This document shows positions 1 to 11,000 of a DNA stretch of 64,000 nucleotides, in pieces; the first letter of the stretch is position 1, and each line of letters starts with the position of its first letter. The notes under the pieces are model-generated. The model worked only from the letters and a program-made list of their open reading frames with translations, was not told the DNA's origin and made no database searches. The stretch covers positions 3,642,436 through 3,706,435 of the forward strand of contig NZ_CP041352.1 in assembly GCF_009746125.1 (NCBI RefSeq), given 5' to 3'. The position numbers were made by a program, and so were the translations under genes. The DNA is from Casimicrobium huifangae. Lineage in GTDB: Bacteria; Pseudomonadota; Gammaproteobacteria; Burkholderiales; Casimicrobiaceae.

Positions 1-850
1 CGCCATCGACACGATGGCGAAGGAAGTGGAGAAGCGCACCAATGGCCGCATCAAGATTCAGCCGTTCTATTCGGGTTCGCTCGGTGGCGAGCGCGAGTCG
101 ATCGAAGCAGTGCAACTGGGCACCCAGGAGCTGACTTTCACCTCCACCGGCCCGGTGCCGAACTTCGTGCCCGAGGCACGTATCCTCGACATCCCGTTCC
201 TGTTCCGTGACAAGGCGCATGCCCGCGCGGTGCTCGACGGCCCGATCGGCCAGGAGATGCTGGCCAAATTCGAAGCCAAGGGCTTCAAGGCGCTGGCCTG
301 GGGCGAGAACGGCGTGCGCCATATGACCAACAACAAGCGGGCCGTCAACGCACCGGAGGACCTGAAAGGCCTGAAGATGCGCACGATGGAGAACCCGGTG
401 CACATTGCGGCCTACAAGGGCTTCGGCATCGTGACCACGCCGATGGCGTTCCCCGAAGTGTTCACTGCGCTGCAGCAGGGTACGGTGGATGGCCAGGAGA
501 ATCCGCTGTCGGTAATCATGGCCGCGAAGTTCGAGCAGGTTCAGAAGCATCTGTCGCTCACCGGTCACGTCTATTCACCCGCGATTTTCCTGATGAACAA
601 GGCGGCCTTTGACAAGCTCTCTGCTGCCGACAAGCAAATATTCCTCGACGCCGCCAAGGAGGCTGTCAAGGCCAACCGTGCACGCGTGGACGAAGACGAT
701 GCCAAGGGCGTTGCCGAGCTGCGCTCGAAGGGCATGCAGGTCATTGACGTCGACAAGGCGAAGTTCGTCTCGGCGCTTGGCCCGGTTAACGCCGAGTTCG
801 AAAAGCAGTTCGGCAAGGCGAACATTGATCGTATCCGCGCGGTGAAGTAG
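1..850 (+). CDS. dctP: TRAP transporter substrate-binding protein DctP (5' partial)
   Basis: Periplasmic solute receptor of a tripartite ATP-independent transporter; it would hand an organic acid to the DctQM membrane pair encoded just downstream. The frame is open at the left window edge, so the signal peptide and first residues are missing; about 282 residues are visible and the family is normally 320 to 340. Family hallmarks seen are the GERESIEAVQLG segment, the FLFRDKAHARAVLDGPIG segment and the KMRTMENPVHIAAYKGFG and VDGQENPLSVI segments around the conserved ligand-binding arginine. It ends at a TAG followed by tandem hairpins. Substrate cannot be told from sequence. Confidence 0.93.
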   Translation, partial: AIDTMAKEVEKRTNGRIKIQPFYSGSLGGERESIEAVQLGTQELTFTSTGPVPNFVPEARILDIPFLFRDKAHARAVLDGPIGQEMLAKFEAKGFKALAWGENGVRHMTNNKRAVNAPEDLKGLKMRTMENPVHIAAYKGFGIVTTPMAFPEVFTALQQGTVDGQENPLSVIMAAKFEQVQKHLSLTGHVYSPAIFLMNKAAFDKLSAADKQIFLDAAKEAVKANRARVDEDDAKGVAELRSKGMQVIDVDKAKFVSALGPVNAEFEKQFGKANIDRIRAVK

Positions 851-874
851 TTAGCGACCGTCGATACTCGGGAG

Positions 875-964
875 GCCCGCCCATGCGGGTCGAAGCAACG
901 TTAGAAGCCCGTCCGTGCGGGCCGATTGCGAACATGAAGCCCGCCCGTGCGGGCTTCGTGCTTT
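875..964 (+). terminator. Three tandem GC hairpins between dctP and dctQ
   Basis: Three short hairpins with nearly the same arms (GCCCGC / GCGGGY) lie at 875-889, 907-922 and 936-957. The last has a nine-base-pair stem (GAAGCCCGC / GCGGGCTTC) and is followed by GTGCTTTTC, so it can work as a weak intrinsic terminator or as a 3' stabiliser of the dctP message. I infer that it sets a high receptor to low permease ratio, as is usual for TRAP systems. Confidence 0.6.
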
Positions 965-1036
965 TCGGAACGCATCGGCCTCGATGCAGTCAACCCGACA
1001 GCCAGCGCTTCTTACAATCAGGCAAAAGGGGAGATC

Positions 1037-1531
1037 ATGAAACAAATGTTTCTGCGCCTGGAGCGTGCGACGACGGCGCTGTCGATGTATTTCGCCTGTG
1101 CCATGCTGGCGATGGCGGCTGGGCTCGGTGTGTTTCAGATTCTCACGCGATTCGTGCTGGAAAAGCCCGCCGAGTGGACCGAAGTGCTGATCCGCTTCTC
1201 GCTGATCTGGATGGTGTTCATGGGCATCCCGATGGCGTTTCGCCAGGGCGCGATGGTGAGCGTGGATGTGCTTTACCGCTGGGCCAGTGATCGCCACAAG
1301 CGGGTGCTGGATGCGGTAGTGATGCTGGCGTCACTGCTGCTGATCGCGGTGATCATCATTGTCGGTTGGGACTATTCGCAGCGCGGCCGCGTGCAGACGA
1401 TCATTGGCCTCGAAGACTATTCAATGTTCTGGGCCTACATTGCGATGCCGGTGGGCGGGCTGTTTGCCGTGCTGGGCATTGTCGGCAATTTCCTCGACCC
1501 GAAGCGGCTCGAGCTCGAAACCGCACAATAG
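1037..1531 (+). CDS. dctQ: TRAP transporter small permease DctQ
   Basis: Small integral membrane subunit of the TRAP transporter, partner of DctM. About 164 residues with four hydrophobic segments and the typical EKPAEWTEVLIRFSLIWMVF region in segment two. The start at 1037 is chosen because AAAAGGGGAG lies seven to ten bases upstream; an earlier in-frame ATG at 947 would run through the upstream hairpin and has no family similarity. The stop is 12 bases before dctM, so the two are co-translated. Confidence 0.92.
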   Translation: MKQMFLRLERATTALSMYFACAMLAMAAGLGVFQILTRFVLEKPAEWTEVLIRFSLIWMVFMGIPMAFRQGAMVSVDVLYRWASDRHKRVLDAVVMLASLLLIAVIIIVGWDYSQRGRVQTIIGLEDYSMFWAYIAMPVGGLFAVLGIVGNFLDPKRLELETAQ

Positions 1532-1543
1532 GACGCGCACACC

Positions 1544-3019
1544 TTGTCTACCGCCATGCTCATCACGATGGTGCTGTGCTTTGCACTCACCATCTCGGTC
1601 GCCGTATCCATCGGGCTCGCTGCCGTGTTCGGCATTTACATCGGGAACGTCAACATGCTGGTGTCGGTGAAGGAGATGTTCTCCTCCATCAACAAGTTCC
1701 CGCTGGCCGCGATTCCGTTCTTCATCCTCGCCGGTAACCTGATGGAGACCGGCGGCATCTCGCGGCGCCTGGTTAACTTTGCCAAGAGCATCGTCGGCGG
1801 CGTGCAGGGCGGCCTGCCGATGACCTGCGTGCTGACCTGCATGATCTTCGCTGCGGTATCAGGATCGTCAGTAGCAACCACCTTCGCCATCGGCGCCATT
1901 CTCATTCCGGCGCTGATCAAGCACGGCTACCCGACCAACTGGGCTGCTGCGCTGCAGGCAACCAGCGCCGAGCTGGGCGTGATCATCCCGCCGTCGATTC
2001 CGATGATCCTCTACGGTGTGTCGGCCGAAATTTCGATTGGTGAGCTGTTCATCGCGGGCTTTGGGCCCGGCTTTCTGATTGGCGGCGGACTGATGCTCTA
2101 TGTCTACCTCCTCTGCAAACGCAAAGGCTGGGGCAAGCAGGATGGCGACGGCAAGCTGCCGTTGTCTTCTGCGTTCGCCGATTTCGCGCTGATTGGTGGT
2201 GGCATCGCGCTGCTGGTGCTGGGCAACAAGGTTGTCGGTCCGGCGCTGTTCGGCACCGGTCATGACGAGCAGTCGTTTGACCGCTACACGGATATGGTGG
2301 GCGTCGTGATGTTCACGCTTTACTTCATTGTCCTTTCGCTGATTCCGAAGCTGCGCGCCAGCCTCAATGGCCGCGCTGCCTATGCGCTGATGATGCCGGT
2401 GATCATCCTCGGCGGCATCTACGGTGGTGTGTTCACGCCGACCGAGGCTTCGGCGGTGGCCGTGGTCTACGCGCTGTTCGTCGGCATGGTGGTGTACCGC
2501 GAGATTGGCCTGCGCGACCTGCTGCCGATTTTTCGCAAGAGCACGCTGTCGTCGTCGGTGATCATGTTCATCATTGCCAACGCCGGGCTATTTGCCTATC
2601 TGATCACCCGCGCGGGTGTGCCGGACGCGATCGGGCATTTCCTCAAGGAATGGTTGCAGAGCCCGATGCTGTTTCTGCTCGGCGTCAACGCCGCGTTGTT
2701 TGTGATTGGCATGTTCATCGAAACCAGCGCCGCGATCATCGTACTGGCGCCAATTCTGGCGCCGGTCGCCGTGCACTTTGGCATCGATCCGGTGCACTTT
2801 GGCATCGTGATGGTGGTCAATCTCGCACTGGGCATGATCACGCCGCCGTTCGGGGTGAACCTGTTCGCCGCCTGCACGGTGGCCCGGATCTCGCTCGACC
2901 GCATCATTACGCAACTGGTGCCGTTCGTGCTGGTGGTGCTGACCTGTCTGATGGTGATCACGTATGTGCCGCAGATTTCGCTGTTCCTGCGTGACGTGGT
3001 TTACGCGAAGGGCGGTTAG
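1544..3019 (+). CDS. dctM: TRAP transporter large permease DctM
   Basis: Large membrane subunit that carries the sodium-coupled transport path. 491 residues, about a dozen hydrophobic segments, with the family signatures IPFFILAGNLMETGGIS near residue 57, VSGSSVATTFAIGAILIPAL near 107, IIPPSIPMILYG near 148 and GVFTPTEASAVAVVYAL near 295. It is about 60 residues longer than the usual 425 to 430 because of an extra membrane-like stretch around residues 200 to 270. The likely start is TTG at 1544 (AGGA ten bases upstream); ATG at 1556 is the alternative. Last gene of the dctPQM operon. Confidence 0.93.
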   Translation: MSTAMLITMVLCFALTISVAVSIGLAAVFGIYIGNVNMLVSVKEMFSSINKFPLAAIPFFILAGNLMETGGISRRLVNFAKSIVGGVQGGLPMTCVLTCMIFAAVSGSSVATTFAIGAILIPALIKHGYPTNWAAALQATSAELGVIIPPSIPMILYGVSAEISIGELFIAGFGPGFLIGGGLMLYVYLLCKRKGWGKQDGDGKLPLSSAFADFALIGGGIALLVLGNKVVGPALFGTGHDEQSFDRYTDMVGVVMFTLYFIVLSLIPKLRASLNGRAAYALMMPVIILGGIYGGVFTPTEASAVAVVYALFVGMVVYREIGLRDLLPIFRKSTLSSSVIMFIIANAGLFAYLITRAGVPDAIGHFLKEWLQSPMLFLLGVNAALFVIGMFIETSAAIIVLAPILAPVAVHFGIDPVHFGIVMVVNLALGMITPPFGVNLFAACTVARISLDRIITQLVPFVLVVLTCLMVITYVPQISLFLRDVVYAKGG

Positions 3020-3117
3020 TCGCGGGGGAGAAAGAGCGATTGCCAGTGCCTGCGGGTCATTGGCTTTGTGCGAAGAGCCGCATTCGCACGGGGCTCGCTG
3101 GGCGGAAACAGGAAATA

Positions 3118-3184
3118 TCGACTTTAGACGATTTGCTGCTTTGAGCCCAGTTCGGATGGGCTTTTTCGCAGTAAGCTGATCACC
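3118..3184 (+). repeat. Dispersed ~68-bp intergenic repeat, copy A
   Basis: Starts with TCGACTTT, then a variable spacer, then GAGCCCA...TGGGCT, then a 3' box ending in AAGCTGATCACC. The same order of boxes is seen at 24231-24301, 37208-37270, 41506-41571 and 59619-59686. It lies between dctM and the GNAT gene and overlaps the last bases of the latter. Confidence 0.6.
3144..3168 (+). terminator. Intrinsic terminator after dctM
   Basis: AGCCCA (3145-3150) pairs with TGGGCT (3157-3162) and is followed by TTTTTC, 125 bases after the dctM stop. The hairpin is also the central part of a dispersed repeat copy (3118-3184), so a mobile repeat seems to have supplied the terminator. Confidence 0.6.
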
Positions 3185-3770
3185 CTGTGACCCACTCCCT
3201 GGCCAGCATCGCGTAGACAAAGGTGTCGCGCACCACGCCATGATGATCGCGGCATTCGCCACGCAGATGCGCCTCGCGCGTGAATCCGGCGCGCTCGGCT
3301 GCGCGCCAGCTTGCCTCGTTGAGCACGTCAATCGTGCCCCAGACGCGGTTGGCGCCAATGTGCTCAAACGCAAGCTCGCAGCAAAGACGGATCGCCTCAG
3401 TCGCGATACCCTGACCGCGTGCGCTCTTGCGCAGGAACCAGCCGATTTCCAGTGACGGCACTTTCCAGTCGAAACCGTGAAAACCGGTACCGCCGTACAA
3501 GGTCTGCTCGTCCTTCGAGAAGATGCCCATGATCAACGCGTCGCGGGTAAGCCATTTGCCGGCCATGTTGCGCACGTAGGATTCGGCCTCGTCTGCTGTT
3601 CTGTGCTGGCTTGCCGGCCATGCCATCCAGCGATCAAGGTCGGTGCGGTCTTCCTCCAGCGCCGCAAAGAAGCGCTCGCCGTCTCCGGGCGCGTACGGTC
3701 GCAGAACGACTTTCTCGCCCTCGAGCCGCAGCGGCAAATTGAGTAAGCGCGGATGCTCGATGGCCGGCAC
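3180..3770 (-). CDS. GNAT acetyltransferase, RimJ/RimL type
   Basis: 196-residue acetyl-CoA-dependent N-acetyltransferase. The acetyl-CoA loop is seen as RKSARGQGIATEAIR near residue 112, followed by the RVWGTIDVLNEAS strand-helix and AAERAGFTREAHLR, the pattern of the RimJ/RimL group that acetylates ribosomal protein N-termini and other substrates. The GTG start shares its G with the TAG stop of prfB, which points to translational coupling in one message. The actual substrate is unknown. Confidence 0.85.
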   Translation of the reverse strand: MPAIEHPRLLNLPLRLEGEKVVLRPYAPGDGERFFAALEEDRTDLDRWMAWPASQHRTADEAESYVRNMAGKWLTRDALIMGIFSKDEQTLYGGTGFHGFDWKVPSLEIGWFLRKSARGQGIATEAIRLCCELAFEHIGANRVWGTIDVLNEASWRAAERAGFTREAHLRGECRDHHGVVRDTFVYAMLAREWVTG

Positions 3771-4907
3771 TATTCCTCTCCCTTGCCGCCAGCGGCGAGG
3801 TCGGCACCAGCCTTCAGCGATGCTTCGATGAAGCCGTCGAGATCGCCGTCAAGGACGGCCCCGGTATTGCCGACTTCGTAGCCGGTACGCAAATCCTTGA
3901 TACGCGACTGGTCAAGCACGTAGCTGCGGATCTGGTGCCCCCAGCCGATGTCGCTCTTGGTGTCTTCCAGTTTCTGCTGCGCCTCCATGCGTTTGCGCAG
4001 TTCGTGCTCGTAGAGGCGCGAGCGCAGGCGCTTCCATGCCACATCGCGGTTGGTGTGCTGGCTGCGGCCGTCCTGGCATTGCACGACGATGCCCGTCGGG
4101 ATGTGCGTCAGGCGGACGGCAGAGTCGGTCTTGTTGATGTGCTGGCCACCAGCTCCGCTGGCACGGAAGGTATCGGTGCGCACGTCGGCGGGATTGATGT
4201 CGATCTCGATGGAATCGTCAACTTCGGGGTAGACGAATACCGATGCAAATGATGTATGCCGGCGCGCGTTGCTGTCGAACGGACTCTTGCGAACAAGACG
4301 ATGGATACCCGTCTCGGTGCGCAGATAGCCGTAGGCATAGTCGCCGGAAATCTTGATCGAGGCGCTTTTGAGACCGGCGACGTCGCCCTCCGACTCGTCC
4401 TGCACCTCTACTTTGAAGCCCTTGCGCTCACCGTACCGGCAATACATGCGGAACAGCATCTGTGCCCAGTCCTGCGCCTCGGTGCCGCCGGAGCCAGCGT
4501 TGATGTCGAGGAAGCAGTTTGACTCGTCCTGCTCACCGGAGAACATACGCTTGAACTCAAGATCAGCGAGGATGGCCGTGATCTTGTCAACGTCTGCCTT
4601 CAGGCTCAGCAGCGTTGCTTCATCACCCTCCATCTCGGCAAGTTCGAGCAACTCGGCAGCCCCCTGGGACTCGGTCGTAAGTCTGCTGATGTTCTCGATC
4701 ACGCCATCGATCAGGCGTTTTTCGCGGCCCAGCTCTCGGGCACGATTGGCATCGTCCCAGACCTTCGGATCTTCGAGCTCCGCGTTCAGTTCAAGCAGGC
4801 GTTGCGACTTTTTGTCGTACTCAAAGTAACCCCCGAAGTTCGTCTACCTTGCCGCGCGCAGAAGCGATGGCGGGTTTGAGTTGGCTGATGAGATCTTCGA
4901 CGGTCAT
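3770..4907 (-). CDS. prfB: Peptide chain release factor 2, with programmed +1 frameshift
   Basis: RF2 reads UAA and UGA stop codons and releases the peptide. Translation starts at ATG 4907, runs 28 codons to an in-frame TGA at 4823-4821 and continues after a +1 shift (CTT TGA G read as CTT GAG) to give about 378 residues, the normal RF2 length. The catalytic GGQ loop is present as [18 protein letters not shown] and the stop-recognition region lies upstream of it. A GTG at 4702 is only internal; taking it as the start would lose the N-terminal coiled domain. The gene is followed by the coupled GNAT gene. The usual partner lysS is not present here. Confidence 0.95.
4821..4835 (-). promoter_or_regulatory. 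RF2 autoregulatory frameshift site
   Basis: On the minus strand the sequence reads CGGGGGTTACTTTGA. The G-run acts as an internal Shine-Dalgarno three bases before the CTT slippery codon, which is followed by the TGA. Spacing matches the E. coli site (AGGGGGTATCTTTGA). Low RF2 lets the ribosome shift; high RF2 terminates at TGA, so RF2 limits its own synthesis. Confidence 0.95.
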
Positions 4908-4983
4908 GATCGGTGCTGCTTTACGGCAGGGCGGTTCTTTGAGTGATGGATTTTACGTTCGCCCCAATGGAACGACGCTGTGC

Positions 4984-5013
4984 AAAAAAAAACCGGGCGC
5001 GCAGCCCGGTTTT
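4984..5013 (-). terminator. Intrinsic terminator of the giant-protein operon
   Basis: AAAACCGGGC and GCCCGGTTTT form a ten-base-pair stem (arms 4989-4998 and 5004-5013) with a five-base loop; on the minus strand it is followed by a run of nine T. It lies 46 bases past the stop of the 2725-residue gene. It may also act weakly on the plus strand. Confidence 0.9.
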
Positions 5014-5058
5014 CAAGTGTGTCTCACATGACCCCGAGGGGCCGTGTTTGACCCGCTG

Positions 5059-8000
5059 CTACTTCGCCGTTTGGCGGCGGCTCAGCGGCAGCAAGCCCGC
5101 CACGCCCAGCATCAACATCAGCAACCACCACGGCGTGACCGGAATCTGCTTGGGCTCATCGAGCGCCAGGATAGACAGCGTCACCGTGGACGGATTGTTC
5201 ACCAGTGTGATCTCCGGATCTGGCGTCCCGACCGTCGAGGTCAAGGTGCCACCGTTCGCCGGCGGAACGAAGGTGACCGTGTAGGTCACGATCGGATTGG
5301 TGTTGGCCGGCACATACGGGATGACTGGCCAGGTAACGATGCCGGTGACCGGGTTGTAGACACCACCAGCCGACGGTACCACCAAGGTGCTGCCTGGTGG
5401 CAACTGCAGTGTGACCACCGCATTGCCGGCCGGGCTGGGCCCGATGTTGCCCATGGTGACCGTCGCCACAATCGGCTGTCCGGGCGCCGGTGTGGTCGGT
5501 GCAATGGTCACTGTGGTCACCAGATCCGCCGGCGCCAGGAGCACCGTGGTCACCACCGGGCCGCCGATGTTGTCGGTGGGATCCGGGTCGATCACATCGC
5601 TTGGCGAGACAACGCGGGCACTGTTCTGGAACGTACCCGAGGCCGGCGCAGTGCCCGTAGCCGTAATCGTCACTTGACCGCCTGCCGGGAAGCTTGGCAA
5701 GGTCAGGTTGAGATTGCCGACACCTGAGGCTACGCCACAGGTTGCGCCGTAGGCGGCCGCACATGTCCAGCTCAACCCCGACACTGCGGTCGGGAAGGTG
5801 TCGGTAATCACCGCGCCATTCGCCGCCGCCGGGCCATTGTTGATGGCCACAATGGTGTAGCGCACCTGACCACCAGGCAGCACCGTCGCGGGACCAATCT
5901 TCGAGATGGCAAGATTGGCTACCGGTATCGGCGCCGTAATAACCGCCGTCGTAATGGTGCTGCTGTTGTTGCTCGGATCCGGGTCGGTCAGGCCAGACGG
6001 GTTAGCGACCGTCGCCGTGTTGACCAAAGTTGTCGCTGTGCCCGGTGCAGTGCCAGTCACGACATAGCGCAAGCGCCCGTTCATCGGGAATGTCGCGATG
6101 ATCTGGGTGATGGCATTGCCGCTGCCCGTGGCTGCCGGACAGACCGCTCCACCACCCGCAGTGCAGGTCCACGTCACACCAGTGATGGCACCCGGCACAT
6201 TGTCGGTAAACAGCGCGCCGTTGGCGGGCGCCGGTCCGGCGTTAACCACATCAATGACGTACCGGATGACACCTGAGGCTGCGACAGCCTGTGTACCAAC
6301 CTTGGTCACCGCGACGTCCGCCTGCTGCACCGGCGTACCGACGCGTGTTGTGACCGAGCTGGTGTTGTTGCTCGGATCCGAGTCGGAGATGCCTGCGGGC
6401 GCAGTGATGGTTACAACGTTCACCAGCGTGCCATTGGCCGGAGCAGTACCCTGAACCGTAATCAGCACACTGCCACCGGACGGGAAGACCGGGATGGCAC
6501 CGGTGACGCTACTGCCCGTCACGTTCAGCGACACATTGACGCACGGGCTGGTGCCGGCGCCGCCAGTGCCGGTGCATGTTGCGGTGACACCGGTCAAGCC
6601 CGCCGGAAGCGTATCGACGAAGGTGGCGCCGTCTGCCGCGGCAAAGCCGTTGTTGATCAACGTGATCGTGTAGACGACCGGACTGCCACCCGGCACACTG
6701 GCCGGACCGTTCTTCTGCACAGCCAGATCGGCAACGGTGTTCACCGAGACTGGGGTCACGGAGGGGTTGTTGCCCGCCGTCGGGTCAGTCCCACCGTTGA
6801 CGTCGTTCGTCGCCCCCGTGCCACCCTGTACCGCAATCAGGCTGCCCGTCGCCGTGAAGCTCACCGTGCAGCTCAGCGTGCCACCCACGGCCACCGTGCC
6901 GCTCGGCGAACACGCCGGCGTCGGGTTACCCGGCAGACCCGCTGCGTTCGTTACCTGACAGAACGCGCCCGTCGCCGCCGCATTGCCCACGTTCGTACAC
7001 GTCACCGTGCACGTCACCGTGGCCCCCGCGTTCGCCGGGTTCGGTACACAGCTCACCGTGCTGGTCATGTCTGCTCCCGCAGATGGACCATTCACCGGCA
7101 CCACCGTGCTCGAGTCGTTGTTGCTGGTCAGCACCTCGTTGCTCGCGCTGGTCGTCGCCGGCACCGTGATCGATCCCGCCACTGTCGGCGTGAAGCTCAC
7201 CGTGCAGGCCAGCGTGCCGCCAGGCGCGACGTTCGCGCTCGGCGAGCAGCTCGCCACCGGCGCCCCCGGCAACCCGCTGGTGTTGATCGAGCAGCTCGCC
7301 GCCGTCGCCGTGACCGTGCCGACGTTCTCGCAGATCGCCGTACAGGTGATCGGAGAGCCCACCACCCCTGGCGTCGGCGTGCAGCTTACCGTGCTCACCA
7401 TGTCCGATCCAGTCGGCGGCGCAATGATCGCGACCGTGTCGGTGCCGTTGTTGTTGCCCAACGCTCCCGACGGCTCGTTCGTCGCGCCCGTCGTCGAGTT
7501 CACCGTCACCGTCCCCGGTGCCGTCGCCGTGAAGATCACGTTGCAGCCCAGGCTGCTGCCCGCCGCTACATCCACCGGCGCCGTCGCGTTCGGACACACC
7601 ACCGTCGCCCCAGCCGGCAAGCTCGCCGCGTTCGTCACCGAACACGTCGCTCCCAGCGCCGTTGCCGAGCCCACGTTGGTACAGGTCACCGCACAGGAAA
7701 CCGTCGCCCCAACCGTCGCCGGATCCGGCGTACAGACCACCGTGCTGGCCATGTCGGCCTGCGTACCTACCGTGACCGTGGCCGTGGCGTTGTCGCACGC
7801 CGCAGGCGTCACCGCCGGATTGGCGCAGATCGTGTACGGCACCGTGTACGTGCCCGGTGTGGTGTTCGCTGCCACCGTGATGGTGCCGTTGGCGTTCATC
7901 ACGATGCTGCCTGTCGCCGGCGGCGTGCTGACCGTTCCCGGTGTCAGCGTGACGTTGGCCGACGGCGTGAGCGCTGCCCCGGCAACACCCACCGTGTCGT

Positions 8001-11000
8001 TGCCCAGCACCGACGTCGCCGTCGTGCCACCCGCGACACCACCAATACTGCCCAGGTTGTCGTTCACCGCGTCAATGATGGCCACCGAGCCATTGCTGCC
8101 GTTGTTGCCAGTCACCGTCTCGTTGCTCGCACCCGTCGTGCCCGTGACCGCCACCGCCGTCTCCGGCGTGTCGCCACCTCCCGCCGTGCCCGGCATCACG
8201 ATCGTGACCGGACAGGTCAGCGTGGCGCCTACCGGCAAACTGGCCGCCGTGCCCGCACTCGCCACACAGGCCCCCGTGCTGACACCCACTCCACTGGCCA
8301 CACAGGTGGCGCTCGTCGCCACTGCCGGCCCGTTGTTGGTACACACAATGCTGCCCGTGACCGTGCTGCCCGGCGCCGCTACCGCCGGCACCGTGATGGC
8401 GCTGACCATGTCGGCACTGGTGTCAGAGACCACGATCGTGACGATCGCGGTGTCACATGCCGTCGGTACCGCCTGCGCGCAGATCTGGTATTGCACCGTG
8501 TAGCTGCCCGGCGCCGTGCCGGCCGGAACCACGACCTGGTTGCTGCCGTTGATGCTGGCTCCAGGCAATGTGGTGCCCGGTCCCACAACAATGGTCGGCG
8601 CCGTAATGCCACCGGCTCCCACCGTCGGGTTGCTCGTGCCTCCCAGCTGGTCGTTGGTGAGGATGGCGACCGTGCCGCCCGCTGTCGAGCCCACTCCACC
8701 CGTGTCATTCACCGCGTCAATGATGGCCACCGAGCCATTGCTGCCGTTGTTGCCAGTCACCGTCTCGTTGCTCGCACCCGTCGTGCCCGTGACCGCCACC
8801 GCCGTCTCCGGCGTGTCGCCACCTCCCGCCGTGCCCGGCATCACGATCGTGACCGGACAGGTCAGCGTGGCGCCTACCGGCAAACTGGCCGCCGTGCCCG
8901 CACTCGCCACACAGGCCCCCGTGCTGACACCCACTCCACTGGCCACACAGGTGGCGCTCGTCGCCACTGCCGGCCCGTTGTTGGTACACACAATGCTGCC
9001 CGTGACCGTGCTGCCCGGCGCCGCTACCGCCGGCACCGTGATGGCGCTGACCATGTCGGCACTGGTGTCAGAGACCACGATCGTGACGATCGCGGTGTCA
9101 CATGCCGTCGGTACCGCCTGCGCGCAGATCTGGTATTGCACCGTGTAGCTGCCCGGCGCCGTGCCGGCCGGAACCACGACCTGGTTGCTGCCGTTGATGC
9201 TGGCTCCAGGCAATGTGGTGCCCGGTCCCACAACAATGGTCGGCGCCGTAATGCCACCGGCTCCCACCGTCGGGTTGCTCGTGCCTCCCAGCTGGTCGTT
9301 GGTGAGGATGGCGACCGTGCCGCCCGCTGTCGAGCCCACTCCACCCGTGTCATTCACCGCGTCAATGATGGCGGCACTGCCAGTGGCCGTGTTGTTGCCC
9401 GTGTTGCCGTCGTTGCTGGCGTTGGTGCTGCCCGTGAAGGTGACTGCCGTGGCCACCACATCGCTGCTCGGCGGGTTGGCCGGTGCGCTGTAGTCGAACG
9501 TGCAGCTGATGCTGTTGCCTACATCAACGGCGGTCGGCGGCGTCGGCGTGCACACCACGTTGCTCACCGTGCCCACATCGGCGCTCGGGGCGCAGCTTGC
9601 TGCTGTCGCCGTCGATTGGCCAACGTTGGTACAGGTCAGCGTCAGGCCCGTGTAGCTCTGCCCCGGTGCCACTACTGTCGGCAGGTTGCTGAACGTGGCC
9701 GCCATGTCTGCCGCCGCGTTCACCGAGACTGGGGTCACGGAGGGGTTGTTGCCCGCCGTCGGGTCAGTCCCACCGTTGACGTCGTTCGTCGCCCCCGTGC
9801 CACCCTGTACCGCAATCAGGCTGCCCGTCGCCGTGAAGCTCACCGTGCAGCTCAGCGTGCCACCCACGGCCACCGTGCCGCTCGGCGAACACGCCGGCGT
9901 CGGGTTACCCGGCAGACCCGCTGCGTTCGTTACCTGACAGAACGCGCCCGTCGCCGCCGCATTGCCCACGTTCGTACACGTCACCGTGCACGTCACCGTG
10001 GCCCCCGCGTTCGCCGGGTTCGGTACACAGCTCACCGTGCTGGTCATGTCTGCTCCCGCAGATGGACCATTCACCGGCACCACCGTGCTCGAGTCGTTGT
10101 TGCTGGTCAGCACCTCGTTGCTCGCGCTGGTCGTCGCCGGCACCGTGATCGATCCCGCCACTGTCGGCGTGAAGCTCACCGTGCAGGCCAGCGTGCCGCC
10201 AGGCGCGACGTTCGCGCTCGGCGAGCAGCTCGCCACCGGCGCCCCCGGCAACCCGCTGGTGTTGATCGAGCAGCTCGCCGCCGTCGCCGTGACCGTGCCG
10301 ACGTTCTCGCAGATCGCCGTACAGGTGATCGGAGAGCCCACCACCCCTGGCGTCGGCGTGCAGCTTACCGTGCTCACCATGTCCGATCCAGTCGGCGGCG
10401 CAATGATCGCGACCGTGTCGGTGCCGTTGTTGTTGCCCAACGCTCCCGACGGCTCGTTCGTCGCGCCCGTCGTCGAGTTCACCGTCACCGTCCCCGGTGC
10501 CGTCGCCGTGAAGATCACGTTGCAGCCCAGGCTGCTGCCCGCCGCTACATCCACCGGCGCCGTCGCGTTCGGACACACCACCGTCGCCCCAGCCGGCAAG
10601 CTCGCCGCGTTCGTCACCGAACACGTCGCTCCCAGCGCTGTCACGGTGCTGACGTTGGTACAGGTCACCGCACAGGAGACCGTCGCCCCAACCGTCGCCG
10701 GATCCGGCGTACAGACCACCGTGCTGGCCATGTCGGCCGCATCGGCCACCGTAACAGTGCTGGTACAGCGGGCGGGCAGCGGTGCCACGCACGCGGGATC
10801 GCCGCTGGTCACATTTGCCGTGTTGGTAACACTACCGGTCACCGTCTTCGTCGCACTCAACGTGACTACGGTTTCGTTGTTGGTCAGCGCTGCAACTCCC
10901 GCCGACTTGGTGCAGGTAATGCTGGCAGGTCCGGTAGTTGTGCCCGGTGTGCAAGTCCAGCCGGAGCCATTGACGAGACCGGTAATGCTGATCCCGGCCG

